Shown: one piece after another, positions 41,142 through 52,024 of the stretch | Layout: every line of letters begins with the position of its first letter | Numbering within the stretch: position 1 is the stretch's first letter | NCBI GenBank assembly: GCA_949825025.1 | Contig: OX463781.1 | Span: 37,660,366 to 37,724,365, forward strand | Source: Siphlonurus alternatus | Lineage: Eukaryota > Arthropoda > Insecta > Ephemeroptera > Siphlonuridae | DNA: 64,000 bases | Reading direction: 5' to 3' | The notes under the pieces: model-generated | Database searches by the model: none | What the model was told of the DNA's origin: nothing | The model's input: the letters and a program-made list of their open reading frames with translations, nothing else | Made by a program: the position numbers and the translations under genes

Positions 41142-41245
41142 AATGCTCAAGAAGAGGAAAAATGACGTAATCTTGTCTTTTTCCTTCTTTCTTCCCCAAA
41201 AATAATGCAAAATAGGAGAGAAGACGAGAAGAGAATAAAATTTTG
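41142..41245 (-). mobile_element. Family E fragment, copy 4
   Basis: GCTCAAGAAGAGGAAAAATG, ACGTAATCTTGTCTTTTTCC, AATGCAAAATAGGAGAGAAG. The CCCTAGTTGAAA end is missing. Confidence 0.65.
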
Positions 41246-41249
41246 AATA

Positions 41250-42160
41250 AAATCCTTGAATAAAAGTTGGATTTCTTTTTAAGTCAGGCATATTGACAGT
41301 AAAATTGTATATTTTACAAACAAGATTAAAGTTTACTTTAAATTTCATAATCATTGAACTGTGCTATGGAGTATCTTCTAATTTATTTTCACTGATAACA
41401 TTTTTTTAAATCTAAAATTAGTAATTTTAGATATCAATATTTAATTAAAAAGTTTTCATCAAGTCCAATCTAGAAAAATATTTTTTTTAATGAATTATTT
41501 TATTGATCTGAAAAAACGTTTTAGTCATAACTAAAATTCATCACTAGAAAACCTAATCTCATAATTTTCTTTAATGGAAACACGCATTTTTGTAATAAAT
41601 TCAATAGCTTAATCTGTAAAAAAATTAATTTAATTTTTAATTTCCTCATAGATAAAATTTCCCAGCACTGACGTACTAACATATAAGTTGTTTTTTGAAC
41701 AACTAGGTAAACGAGAATTCTTTTTAAAAATATTAAAAGAAATGAAAAAAAGTATTGATAATTTCATTACAAAATGTTAAAAAAAATACATGCATTTCGT
41801 GCGCGCGCAAGACTATAGTGGTGGGTAGAGCAGCCTCTGTTAACAGCTACGTCACAGGTCTTCCAGCCAATGAGACTGCGTTAATTGTGACGTCACACCC
41901 TGCTATAGTGTGTGGCGCTTATAATTGCAATAATGAAAACTTTTTTTTTTTTCTTTCATGATAAGTTACTGAAAAAATGCAATAGTATAAGGTGGAATAA
42001 ATAAAGTGCAAATGTATTAAGAGTGGTATGAATAACTTCCGGCTAGTTCCTTTAATGTAGGAATTTTAAATATTTTAATTAACGTACATACACTGTCAGA
42101 TAAGATTGTATGCTAATATTTATCATAAGTAATTTATTACTAACAAGTAAGTTCTTAATC
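41250..42160. other. AT-rich spacer with a GC-richer palindromic patch
   Basis: At ~41805-41925, CACTATAGTC-like bases recur (GACTATAGTGGTGGGTAGAG, GTGACGTCACACC, CTGCTATAGTGTGTGGCGC), a poor palindrome with one TGACGTCA (41888). The rest is AT-rich without recognised content. Confidence 0.4.
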
Positions 42161-42167
42161 TAAAGTA

Positions 42168-42312
42168 AAACCTGTATTACACGATACAATTTTGCATAGA
42201 ATTTTTTCTTACAAGAAAATTTCATCTCCATACAAACAAATGAAGTTCAAGTTTTCTTGTAAGGACAAATTGCATGCAATAGTTAGAAAAATTATACCGT
42301 GTAATACCAGCT
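42168..42312. mobile_element. Family B MITE, copy 4
   Basis: CTGTATTACACGATACAATT, TCTTACAAGAAAATTTCATC and the inverse to CGTGTAATACCAGCT. Flanked by TA on both sides (42166-42167, 42313-42314). Confidence 0.87.
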
Positions 42313-42348
42313 TAAGAAAAGCATTTACAATTTTAGATGATATATAAA

Positions 42349-42669
42349 ATGGAGTATTGTCCTCATTTTTTTTATTGCAGAAATGGATAGAGGGTGCAAA
42401 GTTATGCTACCCTGATTTTTTTCAGATTTTTTAGAGCCCGGGAACTATTTTCAAAAAATTATTGACAGTCCTTTTCGTGACGTCACGAGACGCCACTCCT
42501 TAAGAAAAAGATAGGACCTGCTGCCGCGTGACGTCACAAAAAGGACTTTAAATAATTTTTTAAAAATATAATAGTTCCAGGTCTCAAAAAAATCTGAAAA
42601 ATATCAGGGTAGCATAACTTTGCACGCTCTATCCATTTCTGCAATAAAAAAAGAGGACAATACTCCATT
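42349..42669. mobile_element. Family C palindrome with GGAGTATTGTCC ends
   Basis: AATGGAGTATTGTCCTC, the core TTATTGCAGAAATGGATAGA, AAGTTATGCTACCCTGA and GAGCCCGGGAACTATTTT, with TGACGTCA at 42478 and 42529. The right arm ends GAGGACAATACTCCATT. Confidence 0.88.
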
Positions 42670-42674
42670 ATGAA

Positions 42675-43685
42675 ATTAACATAGAGTACAATATATTTTT
42701 ATAATACTGTATTACATTATTCATATGATTCGGAAAAAAAATATACCATCAAAAACAAATAATAAAAATTTTAATTTAATTTAATTTAAACATTATTTAC
42801 AAATTATTTTTTGAATAAATTAATATTGTTCAAATTTAAAATTCCGGTATATTTGTACTGAAATATTATCAAAATTAGAGCAATATATATACTGAATACT
42901 ATGAATTATGATGCAGAAAATTATAATTAAAACTAAATAAAATAATAACGAATATCATTCTCTCTATTTAATTATTGCTGCGGAATTTTTAATTAAACAT
43001 AATGTATTTTATTTAATTAACATCTGTTTCATTATTTAAAATAATTAAAAGTTACATAATAATATATATATATCGCTACTATTTACAATGTGAAATGTTT
43101 TTATGAGCTTTGCTCATATGTTTTAATGCATTTTGTTTCATTTCATCGTATAATATTTGCATTCAGATACAATACTTTACCCTTGACCTAACTGAACGCT
43201 CTCAATTTCATAGTACATTACTATAGTATAACATCGTACAGCAGACATGTGTATATGTAGTATCGATCCTGTCTCTACATATAAAGCTACGTAACGTTGT
43301 ACATTAATTCAATGTTTAACTATGGTAAAATGAATCTTACGTTATTGTGATAATACATGTAGCTAGTGTATGTTATATGTATAGTAAATATTCTCTATAG
43401 AGCTCAAATTTAATGTTTAAGTATTGCATTATGAACCTTTTGAGTACGACTAGTTGGATTCACTTCAATTGAAAATGATTCATCATTGTATAATATTATA
43501 CAGTGCTGAGCACAAAACCACAAAAGTATAATAAAATTAAATCTATTCATCAACCAGATGTTGCATATAAACTTTATTTTAGATTCTTATTTTGTTATAA
43601 AAAATCGTCTTCTATAATATTAAATCAAAATATTTTATACTTTTGTAATGGTTGTAACAAACTATTGTTTAAAATGTCTGTCACA
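42675..43685. other. AT-rich spacer, nothing recognised
   Basis: No family member or credible gene in ~1 kb. Confidence 0.4.
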
Positions 43686-43895
43686 TGAAGCCTTTTTCAT
43701 TGTTATACATGGGACGATGTAGTGTCTGATTTTGTCTCCAAAGCAGAGAACGGAATATATGGCATTGTGGGCTCTTGGTAACAATTACAACTTCATAATT
43801 AACCACCGGGACGCGTACTATGAACATTAATTCTACTCTCTTCATTGACGTTGACATGGAACTTTTTGGGACTTTGGTACTGTTTTTACCTCTTC
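43686..43895 (-). CDS. Very tentative terminal exon, function unknown
   Basis: On the minus strand a good-looking acceptor (TTTATTTTTTTTAG) is followed at ~43895 by an open frame of ~69 codons to a TGA at 43686-43688. It contains RVELMFIVRVPVVNYEVV and SLLWRQNQTLHRPMYN. The base composition is richer than the flanks. A faint resemblance to the 17.3- and 25.1-kb frames (hydrophobic alternating strand, VxxxTK/TN) is not convincing. No domain recognised. Confidence 0.2.
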
Positions 43896-44019
43896 TAAAA
43901 AAAATAAAGCTGTTTTTTTTTTAGTCTCTTGAAGCGTAAATGAAGCAGTAAATAAATAAAGTTCGTGCTGAGGAAAACGTGAGAAATATAATACTTTTAA
44001 CAAAGCTTATCAGTGATTT

Positions 44020-44285
44020 CCCGATTTGAAATAAATTTCATCATTTATTAGCTATTAAGCTGTTCTCTTCTCTTTTTTTTCCTCCTATTTTGCACCATTT
44101 TAGAGGAAAAATGATAGGACAAGACGAGATTACGTCTTTTTTCCTCTCTTGAACATAAAATGCTAGAAACAATGTCTTCATTTCATCCTCATTTTGAACG
44201 AAGAAGATATAAGATGTGTTTTAGAGGTAAAAGGATTAGGTTTTGACGTATTGAGGATGAATTGAAGGTGGCATTTTTCAACTAA
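44020..44285 (+). mobile_element. Family E element, copy 5
   Basis: CCCGATTTGAAATAAATTTC, TTCCTCCTATTTTGCACCAT, CGAGATTACGTC, TTCATTTCATCCTCA, AAGATGTGTTTTAGAGGTAA and a right end CATTTTTCAACTA. A nearly complete copy and a useful family template. Confidence 0.82.
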
Positions 44286-44289
44286 AAAT

Positions 44290-44920
44290 ACATCAGTGAT
44301 TTAGCTAAACATTTTCATTTGAAATTATTTCTAACTTGTGTTAGTTAATCCAATTTGATTTATTGTTTTGTCCAATGTTTTTTAGATGACTTTTCTATAC
44401 ATATAGATACTATCGTAACTTTGTTTTTACTATGACAATGTTATCATCAGGAGTCACTCAGAATAAAACATCTCTCTCTTTCATCTCTCGAAAACTCACT
44501 AAAACAGTCTGTTTTCAAACTTGCACAAGGTGACACAAACTTCCACTATTATTCAACTATCTATTATTCTCATCTTGTGATAAAGATCATACAATTCTCT
44601 TTTGTCAGACGTAAACTTTTTGTCTTTGAGAAAAAATGAAAAAAAAAAAGTTTGTACCTATCTTGATCAATCATTTTTTTTTTAACTCTAACCACAATTA
44701 ATCTGGTACTTCTATTAACTAATTACTCACTAATTTTTTGAAACCTCAAACCTTCTGAAACCATAACTTGAGCGTTGTGTGGGCTATTTGGGAACGGGGA
44801 AGGCCACAACTTTGCAATCCATCAATCCTCAATACAAGGCGATATTTTATATTTTTTTTTTCTGTTTGAAAACATCACGTCAAAATTTATGTGGAGGGTA
44901 TTTTATTGGGCAGATGCTTT
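44290..44920. other. AT-rich spacer, nothing recognised
   Basis: No family member or credible gene. Confidence 0.4.
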
Positions 44921-44921
44921 G

Positions 44922-45203
44922 ACCCTAGTATTACCAAGGTAATTTTTTGTCACACGTTTTACCAAGAAGGGGGGGGGGACGGGTCAAAACGACTCATTAT
45001 TTAAATCACATGTTAAAAATAAAAATAAGTAATTTCCTCTATTTTTGTTTGTTTTTTGCTGAAATATATTGCTGGGTGGCTAACTATATAAGGATTAAAA
45101 AAAAGCTGAATTTTTGGGGCAGTATTTTACACTTTTTTCACGCTTTTAAAGATTTACAGGTCGTAACTACCCCGCCTCCCATCCCTTGGTAATGCTTAGG
45201 GTT
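44922..45203. mobile_element. Family J element, copy 2
   Basis: Ends ACCCTAGTATTACCAAGGTA and the inverse CCTTGGTAATGCTTAGGGT. The interior matches 25446-25726 co-linearly (GTCACACG, AAAACGACTCATTATTTAAA, CGCTTTTAAAGATTTACAGG). The long poly-G and poly-A runs differ in length between the copies. Confidence 0.78.
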
Positions 45204-45209
45204 AAACAG

Positions 45210-45369
45210 GATATTGGTATAAGCTTCTGTGTTAATTTGGAATTTGATCCGAAGGTTGACAAAAATAAACGAGGACCGTACTTCGATTTGTCATTCTAAA
45301 TTATTCTCTCCATTTCTGACATCCTTGAAATACAATTTTAAACAAAATTATTATTTCATATATAATGCA

Positions 45370-45401
<32 letters not shown>

Positions 45402-46105
45402 CACAAACTTTGAAATATTTATGGAAGCTCGATCGCTGAAGGAAATAAACATTTAAAGGCTCTTCACTTCAAGCACGTACGTACTTATATAAAATTCAAT
45501 ATTCGATGATTCATAAGAAGGCTTTTTATATTTGAAATAAAGATGAAGGAGACTCTAAATCCATATCTCAGATAGATATCGCAAAAAAAGACAAGCTTTT
45601 AAAATTTATTTTTGATAAAATGCAAAGAAAAAATGTAAATATTTTCTATATGAGTAATATTTTAGTATTATTCGTATAAAATAAATATTTAATTAGTGAA
45701 TTATTTTTTAGTCTCACATGAACAGGTATTCAATACACACTCATCCAATGCGCTGTTCGCCATGTTGTTTACACGTGCATCAAACTGTAAGATTCAATAC
45801 GAATCTAAACATTTTAACAGTTAATGAAAACCGATTTAAAAAGATATATCCTTCTAAAATAAAATAAAAAAAATAATCCTACCGGACTGTTTCCATGACT
45901 CATCGATTATGTTTTAATACGTCGAAAAATTGTAAGCACTGAACTGTATTCTTAATAATTCTTTATTGTCACTATACTTCAAGTGCACCTGTTTTCTTGA
46001 CACTCTATCGAGAATTATTTGTTTTCAATTAAATGAACTACCTGAAGGGTAATGGTAGTAAATTCACTATTTTTATTTATTTGTAAAATGTGCTTAGGTT
46101 TCTCG
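45210..46105. other. AT-rich spacer, nothing recognised
   Basis: Contains a ~29-base poly-T (45369-45397). No gene or element. Confidence 0.4.
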
Positions 46106-46111
46106 AAGTAG

Positions 46112-46226
46112 ACTCTTCGCCTTGGAAAATTTCCCACTTGCAGTTTTGTTAATCACCGTGCCCTGTGTTATCCTTACGGGGCATGGTGGTTAACAAAACC
46201 GCAATGGGAAATTTTCCGAGGCGAAG
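46112..46226. mobile_element. 115-bp palindromic element
   Basis: TCTTCGCCTTGGAAAATTTC, CCACTTGCAGTTTTGTTAAT and CACCGTGCCC are mirrored by GGGCATGGTGGTTAACAAAA, CCGCAATGGGAAATTTTCC and GAGGCGAAGA. A piece of the arm (GGAAATTTTCCAAGGCGAC) also occurs at ~54967. Confidence 0.8.
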
Positions 46227-46450
46227 ACCGTATTATAATATAATCAATTAACGGTTGGAATCAATCCGGTAAAATTCAATTACCTTTATATTTATTATTA
46301 ACCCTCATCAGAAAAACTTTAATACTAAAAAAATCAGGTAAACATATTAATTGAAAGTTAAATAAAATTTCTTTAAAACAAAACTTCCACATTTCAGATA
46401 ATATTTAAACTACATTTATTTAATTACAATACATTGCCTTCTAAAGAAAT

Positions 46451-46650
46451 ATCGTCCCTCGTTTGCAATAATGAGCTATCTGCCTATCAAGATCTTATTG
46501 CAATTATGATCTGTCTGCTATTTCACGTGAGCGTAATTTTGAGTTTTAGAACACAAAGTTCAATGTTTAGTTGCGCTGACCTGAAATAGCAGATAGGTCA
46601 TAACTGCAATATATGATCTTGATGCAGATAGCTTATTAGTGCGGACGAGG
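46451..46650. mobile_element. Family I MITE, copy 4
   Basis: ATCGTCCCTCGTTTGCAATA, ATGAGCTATCTGCC and the inverse GCAGATAGCTTATTAGTGCG, GACGAGG. Confidence 0.82.
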
Positions 46651-46925
46651 AATGAAAATTATGTTTTATTATTTCTGTACTTACTAATCATAAAATCAAT
46701 ACACCCTTAGATAAGCATCATCAAAATTTTACATTCTATTGCTGTGATAATTAAGTGCTCCGTTTCCGGTTGAACCTCTCTGATGCACGTGCCACTTATC
46801 GTGGACTAATTGACCACAATTGTGCCGCCTCAGGATGTCTAACAATATAGAGTTACTAATTTCATGGCTTTGTTGATTCATTGTTGCTGTGAATATTAAT
46901 TTATTAACTGCATCTTTTTAATAAA

Positions 46926-47103
46926 CCCTAGTTGAAAAATTACGTCTTCAACTCATTCTTTACTCATCTAAACCTAATCATTTTACCTCTATAACTACAC
47001 ATATTATTTCCTCTTCGCTCAAAGAGAGGATGAAATGAAAATAATATTTTTTACCATTTATTTATGCTCAATAAAATGAAAAAAAGACGTAATATTTCCT
47101 CTG
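46926..47103 (-). mobile_element. Family E fragment, copy 6
   Basis: CCCTAGTTGAAAAATTACGT, CTTCAACTCATTC, CTAAACCTAATCATTTTACC, GAGGATGAAATGAA and AAAAGACGTAAT. The 5' part of the family (the CCCGAGTTG end) is missing. Confidence 0.7.
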
Positions 47104-47109
47104 ATATAT

Positions 47110-47940
47110 GTTTCAGCTTTTAAAGGTAGATTTTTATGCAATCAGTCGTTTAGATTACGTTTATTATCATCTTGTATGTGTACATTACTGCATGTGCAAA
47201 TTTTTTAAGAAATAAAAAAGAAACAAAAACCAATAATTGAAATATTTTAATTTAATATTTATGTTTCTCTAACTCACTTTGTAAGATATTTTGTTACTGT
47301 TACAATTTTCACAAAATAATTATTGAATTAAATTTTCTTTCATTTTCTATTTCACAAATTTACTTTAATATGTGTATATTCTACTCTAACAGGTTATTAT
47401 ATTTTTTATTGAGATAGTAAACCATTATATTACTTATATTTTCATAAGGTTTCATGGAAAAAATTGGTTTTAAAAAAGATCTATGTAATATAATGTAACT
47501 TTTTTTTGTTTTATTACATTCTTATTCATACTTACACACTTACTTGTTGGTAGTTTCAAGTTTCACTCAGACTATTTTAAATAATATTAAGTAAATGTCT
47601 GCGCAAAAAAAGGTTAAAAGTAGAAACACTTTTCGAACAACTTTTTTACAGACTTTTGAGCTAAATCCTGCCAACATAAAAAGTACTTTTTTTTTCTCGT
47701 TTTTTCTCATTTCTTTGTGTAGCAGAAGTTTATGTGCGTACAGTCGAAGTGCTCTGCAGCGTTTTTGCCAAGTCGACTTAAAAGTCGTGCACAAAGTATC
47801 GGCTACGCTATATGGTTAGATATGTGTTACATTTTTGTTTCTTCTTTTTAAAAGATACCATAAAATTTCTGAAAGAAGGAAGTAAATATATTACAATGAA
47901 ATTATTGTATAATAAAAAGCTTTAAATTCAATCTTCTTCT
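47110..47940. other. AT-rich spacer, nothing recognised
   Basis: Two overlapping short frames at 47.57-47.82 kb on opposite strands have no recognisable motif. Confidence 0.35.
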
Positions 47941-47942
47941 TA

Positions 47943-47944
47943 TT

Positions 47945-48003
<59 letters not shown>

Positions 48004-48007
48004 TTTT
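47943..48007. repeat. (TTTA)n at a SINE 3' end
   Basis: About 16 TTTA units that form the (TAAA)n tail of the minus-strand 5S-SINE beginning at 48008, i.e. a likely expanded retroposon tail. Confidence 0.9.
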
Positions 48008-48375
48008 TTACAGAGTCATACCTCTATGTGCTTAATGCTCAAGGTGGGTTAATGGGTATAGAGATAAGGGAGGGAAAGGACAATGGAAAGCCTGTTACGT
48101 GTCCCAGTATTCACTGAGGTGAGACTGAGGGAACCGTGGAAAACCTCAATCAGGACGGACACCTCTATTTTTTTTATCAATAGACCAAAGTGATGTTCAA
48201 AGCCTGGGGAATCTCACACAAGTGCATCACTGCACTGGGTGGAAAGTGAGATGAATTTTCCCCAGGGAGGGAGCATCGTAATTTTTACTTGATACGGTCA
48301 CCCATCCAAGTACTAACCACGCTTCACTTTGGTGATTTAGAAAGAACCAGTCAATACACTGTTCCACGCTCAACC
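48008..48375 (-). mobile_element. 5S-SINE, full length (minus strand)
   Basis: The inverse order of head (GAGCGTGGAACAGTGTATTG, ATCACCAAAGTGAAGCGTGG, TTAGTACTTGGATGGGTGAC), body, core (TTGAGGTTTTCCACGGTTCC) and tail. The head has a short deletion relative to 21691-22088 (between AAGT and GCGTGG), removing part of the 5S box A/intermediate element, so its promoter is likely inactive. Confidence 0.88.
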
Positions 48376-48379
48376 TGGC

Positions 48380-49610
48380 ATGTATAAAAATTGTATTAAA
48401 ATGTAGTAATTACAATTTTTAAATTTATTTAAATAATATAATAAAAACGTAAAATACATATTTTTTACGCTTAATAAAAAGCAAAATTACATTATAAAAA
48501 TTACAATACCCTCACAAGTCAGAGCAATATTTTAAATTTTATTCATATTTTAATATATTGTCAAAAAACTTGGTAATAAATGATACTTGTATAACATGAA
48601 TTAGGTATTTTTTTAATGTGAAAATTGTTCTGTGTCAGGAACACTTTTTAATGGCTGGATTGTATTTAAAGGATTTAATTTTAGATAAAACAGGAACAGT
48701 TTCTAATTTTAATACATAAGAGAATTCTATGTATTGTTTTATTCCAAAGGATTAACTACTATGTATTATTTGTTACGATTAATATACGATAAGAAGAGAA
48801 TTATTCGAAAATTATCCTTCAAAGCTGTATCAAATCTATTGTTCTCAAAGTAAAAGCTTTAAATGTTAGAGTGTTTGAGGGGGCTTATATTTTCGCATGA
48901 TACTCATGCTTTGTAGATTTGTAAAGATCTCAAAGTAATTACAAATGGTGATTATTATTATTTTCAAAAGTTTGAGACTGAAATATCAAAAAATATATTA
49001 TAGTTAACAATATTAAAGATAATATAGGATTATTTATTAAATTGAACCCAATAAAGTATACTGAACTATAATATATAGTTACAGTTATTTCCATAAGTTT
49101 AGATACATGATACAGCTATAATATAATATATTTTTTATGTAGTGAATATGATGTTGTATTATCGTGTGTTTCCTCGTTATGTTTTTTTTACCTTTCAAAT
49201 TCAAATTTATATCTAATTCCAAATACATTTATGCATATACATGCAGGTATGAAATCAAGCATTTTATACATGGTAAAACACGTCCACGAGCAATAAAATA
49301 CAAAACACAAAAAATTTATTAAATATCACTGCAAAAAGGTTTTAACAGAGTAATAATAATTGTGAAGGAGATACTTTTTTTCATCAATTTTCTGAAATCT
49401 TTATGTATGTTTAATAATATTGGTAATTTATTGTACATTTATATTTATAGGATCATTATTTTAGACTATTTTAATGGAAAAATTATGTGTAAACAGTTAA
49501 TCTTATGTATGCAATATTATTAATTTTGTATTTTAGGTTATGTGTAAGGATGGCTGCCAGGCCAAACATTGCCTAAATAATATAGTAATTTTCTATTCTA
49601 TTATCAGTTG
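48380..49610. other. AT-rich spacer, nothing recognised
   Basis: 1.2 kb without family members or credible genes. Confidence 0.4.
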
Positions 49611-49614
49611 GTTT

Positions 49615-49935
49615 AATGGACAATTTGCATGACATTTTTTTATTACAGAAATGGATAGAGGGTACCAAATTATGCTACTCTGAATTTTTCAGATTCTTTT
49701 TGAGAGCGGGAACTATTTTTAAAAAATTATTGAAAGTCAGTTTTATGACGTCACGGGCGTTTAGCGCCTATCCTTTTCTTAAGGACAGACTCCTCGTGAC
49801 GTCATAAAGTCGACTTTCAATAATTTTTTAAAAATAGTTCCCGGTCTCTAAAAAATCTGAAAAAATTCAGAGTAGCATAACTTTGCACCCTCTATCCATT
49901 TCTGCAATAAAAAAATGTCATGCAAATTGTCCATT
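49615..49935. mobile_element. Family C palindrome with GGACAATTTGCATG ends, copy 2
   Basis: AATGGACAATTTGCATGACA, the core TTATTACAGAAATGGATAGA, TGACGTCA at 49746 and 49797 around GGGCGTTTAGCGCC, mirrored to CATGCAAATTGTCCATT. Close to the copy at 14759-15077 across its whole length. Confidence 0.88.
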
Positions 49936-50048
49936 CTACTTTTAGGGGAGACTATATTTTACTCAACGTCTAATCAGTGAGAAGAACTTTGAGAGGGAGG
50001 GCGGATATGAAATGATTACACTCCGTTGAGTGTGCTGACTTTTTAGGA

Positions 50049-50354
50049 GGTAAGTTAACACGCCTAATGTTAATTAAAAAAACACACATGAAAATTATGA
50101 AACATATCTTAAAATGTTCTGCTCTACATGCCCTATCTTTACCTTAAAATATCAGGTATACAAATTCGATATAGTTTCGAGTTATTTAATTTTAAATTAG
50201 TCAAACTTAAAAATAATTAACTCGAATACCATATCAAATTTGTGTACCTGATATTTTTTAGCTACTAATAGAGGATGTAGAGGAGAACAAGATATGTTTC
50301 ATAATTTTCATGTTTTTTTTTCCTTTTTTTTAACATTAGGCGTGTTACCTTACC
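50049..50354. mobile_element. Family M MITE, uninterrupted copy
   Basis: GGTAAGTTAACACGCCTAAT, CATGAAAATTATGAAACATA, TATCTTAAAATGTTCTGC, AAAATATCAGGTATACAAAT, and their inverses ending CGTGTTACCTTACC. Defines the family interrupted at 28634-29298. Confidence 0.82.
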
Positions 50355-50359
50355 ATTAA

Positions 50360-51045
50360 AAGTTTGCTAATTGACTTACTATATACAGGATAGGTAAGAA
50401 GGTGACTGTGGGAGCTGGGGTAATGTTTTGTAAGATTTATAGTTGAAAACGGTAATAAGGTTAGCTACCGCAGTATTTATGATACGTTAGTATCGACATG
50501 TTTTCAAATTTTATGAGTTAAAAAAATGTGTGATGACAACCTGTTTCAAAAATATATTAGTTTAAAAAAATAATATCAGTTCACCAGAGGTATAATATAC
50601 CCGTATGTAAAATCAAAGCACTCAATTTATTTACTCCCTACCAAATATTATGTATATTGATTAAACTCACAGTTGGTTTAAAATCAATAATATAAAATTA
50701 AAATTCATGTTAAAATTTTATTAATTCTTCAGTTATTTCATGTAACGAAACAAAAAGCTTTATATAAAAATATTATGTAATAAAATTATAGTACGTATTA
50801 ATATATTAAATTACATTTTGACCAACAATATGTAAAATATGTTAATGATATAATTTTGTATTTAAATTTTGTCAATATATCAAAGTTTTATTATGTTAAC
50901 CATTACAAGATCCGCTTACTTTTGGTTCAAGAATGTGGTAATGGCTCACCATAAGCCGCTATCTTTCCATAAGTTAGGGGAACTCATGACAAGCCAAACG
51001 ATCTCTGGAAAATTGAGTTTAAAAATTAAATAGCATATTTCAAAT
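50360..51045. other. AT-rich spacer, nothing recognised
   Basis: No family member or credible gene. Confidence 0.4.
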
Positions 51046-51046
51046 A

Positions 51047-51238
51047 TAGTCAAATTAATTTAATATTCCCGCTGGAAGTACCGGAAGTGAGAGGTTTCTG
51101 GCCTTCCCATTCGTATTTTCATTTTGAAATTTTGATGACAGTCTTATTATAGAAGAGTACTAACACGTTTTTAAATTTTCAAGACTCAGATATGAACAAG
51201 ACGACCTCTCACTTCCGGCTACTTCCAGTTACTGCACT
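51047..51238. mobile_element. Family H MITE, copy 3
   Basis: AGTCAAATTAATTTAATATT, CCCGCTGGAAGTACCGGAAG, TGAGAGGTTTCTGG and the inverse GACCTCTCACTTCCGGCTAC, TTCCAG. The right terminus is lost. Confidence 0.75.
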
Positions 51239-51610
51239 TGAAATTGATGACCTGCATATATTAAAGAATTTGATAAGGATTTGGCTTATAGTTTGGAATA
51301 AAATATCTTATGTAAATTTGAACATTTTGCACAAATCTATACCAAAATGTTTTTCTATTAACTTAAACCATACGATAATTTCCTGATTATACAGTATATG
51401 CTTAGAAGTATGTAATTAAATTTAACTATAAGAAAAATAATTGGAAATTCCTCACTAATGCGATCCTAAAATCTAATTAAGAATTCAATTTATTTACATT
51501 AATTTTAATTTAATTATTTGTGTAGACCGATTTGTTTATTCAACACAGTTTTTCATCATTGGGGAGGGAGGGGTATTGTAGATTCAGTGATGTGCAGTAT
51601 TCCATGTTAA

Positions 51611-52018
51611 GGTAGAGATAATACGAATCAGCTGTTCGACTAGTCCCCTTTGATTAACATGTAAACTTTAGCAAATTCACAAAAATTCTAAAAAATTTTG
51701 AGAGACATGCAGATTTTACTGTCTAAAAGCCATACAAGAAATTTCAAGACAATTTAATGATCCGATTTATTTTAATACGTTATTAGTTTGTTTCTCCATG
51801 CATGGGAAAGCTATATGCTGAAAATTAAAAAACAAACAAAAAAAAAAATAATAAAAAATATTCGGTTTGTTAAATTGTTTTGAAATTTTGTGTATTGCTT
51901 TTAGGCACTAAAATCTGTCTTTCAAAAATATTTCAGAATCTTTGTGAATTTGCTAAGGTTTACATACATGTTAATCAAAAGGGACTATTTCAAACAGCTG
52001 ATTCATATTATCTCTACC
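51611..52018. mobile_element. Family O palindromic element (TTAA-flanked)
   Basis: A 408-bp palindrome with ends GGTAGAGATAATACGAATCA and the inverse TGATTCATATTATCTCTACC, flanked by TTAA (51607-51610, 52019-52022). Open frames starting in the right arm are incidental. It is the only copy here. TTAA duplication suggests piggyBac-type mobilisation. Confidence 0.83.
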
Positions 52019-52024
52019 TTAAGC

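Noticed and set aside
47567..47819. Overlapping 74-75-codon frames on both strands
   Set aside because: Mutually antisense, no motif, no homologue in the window; typical chance frames.
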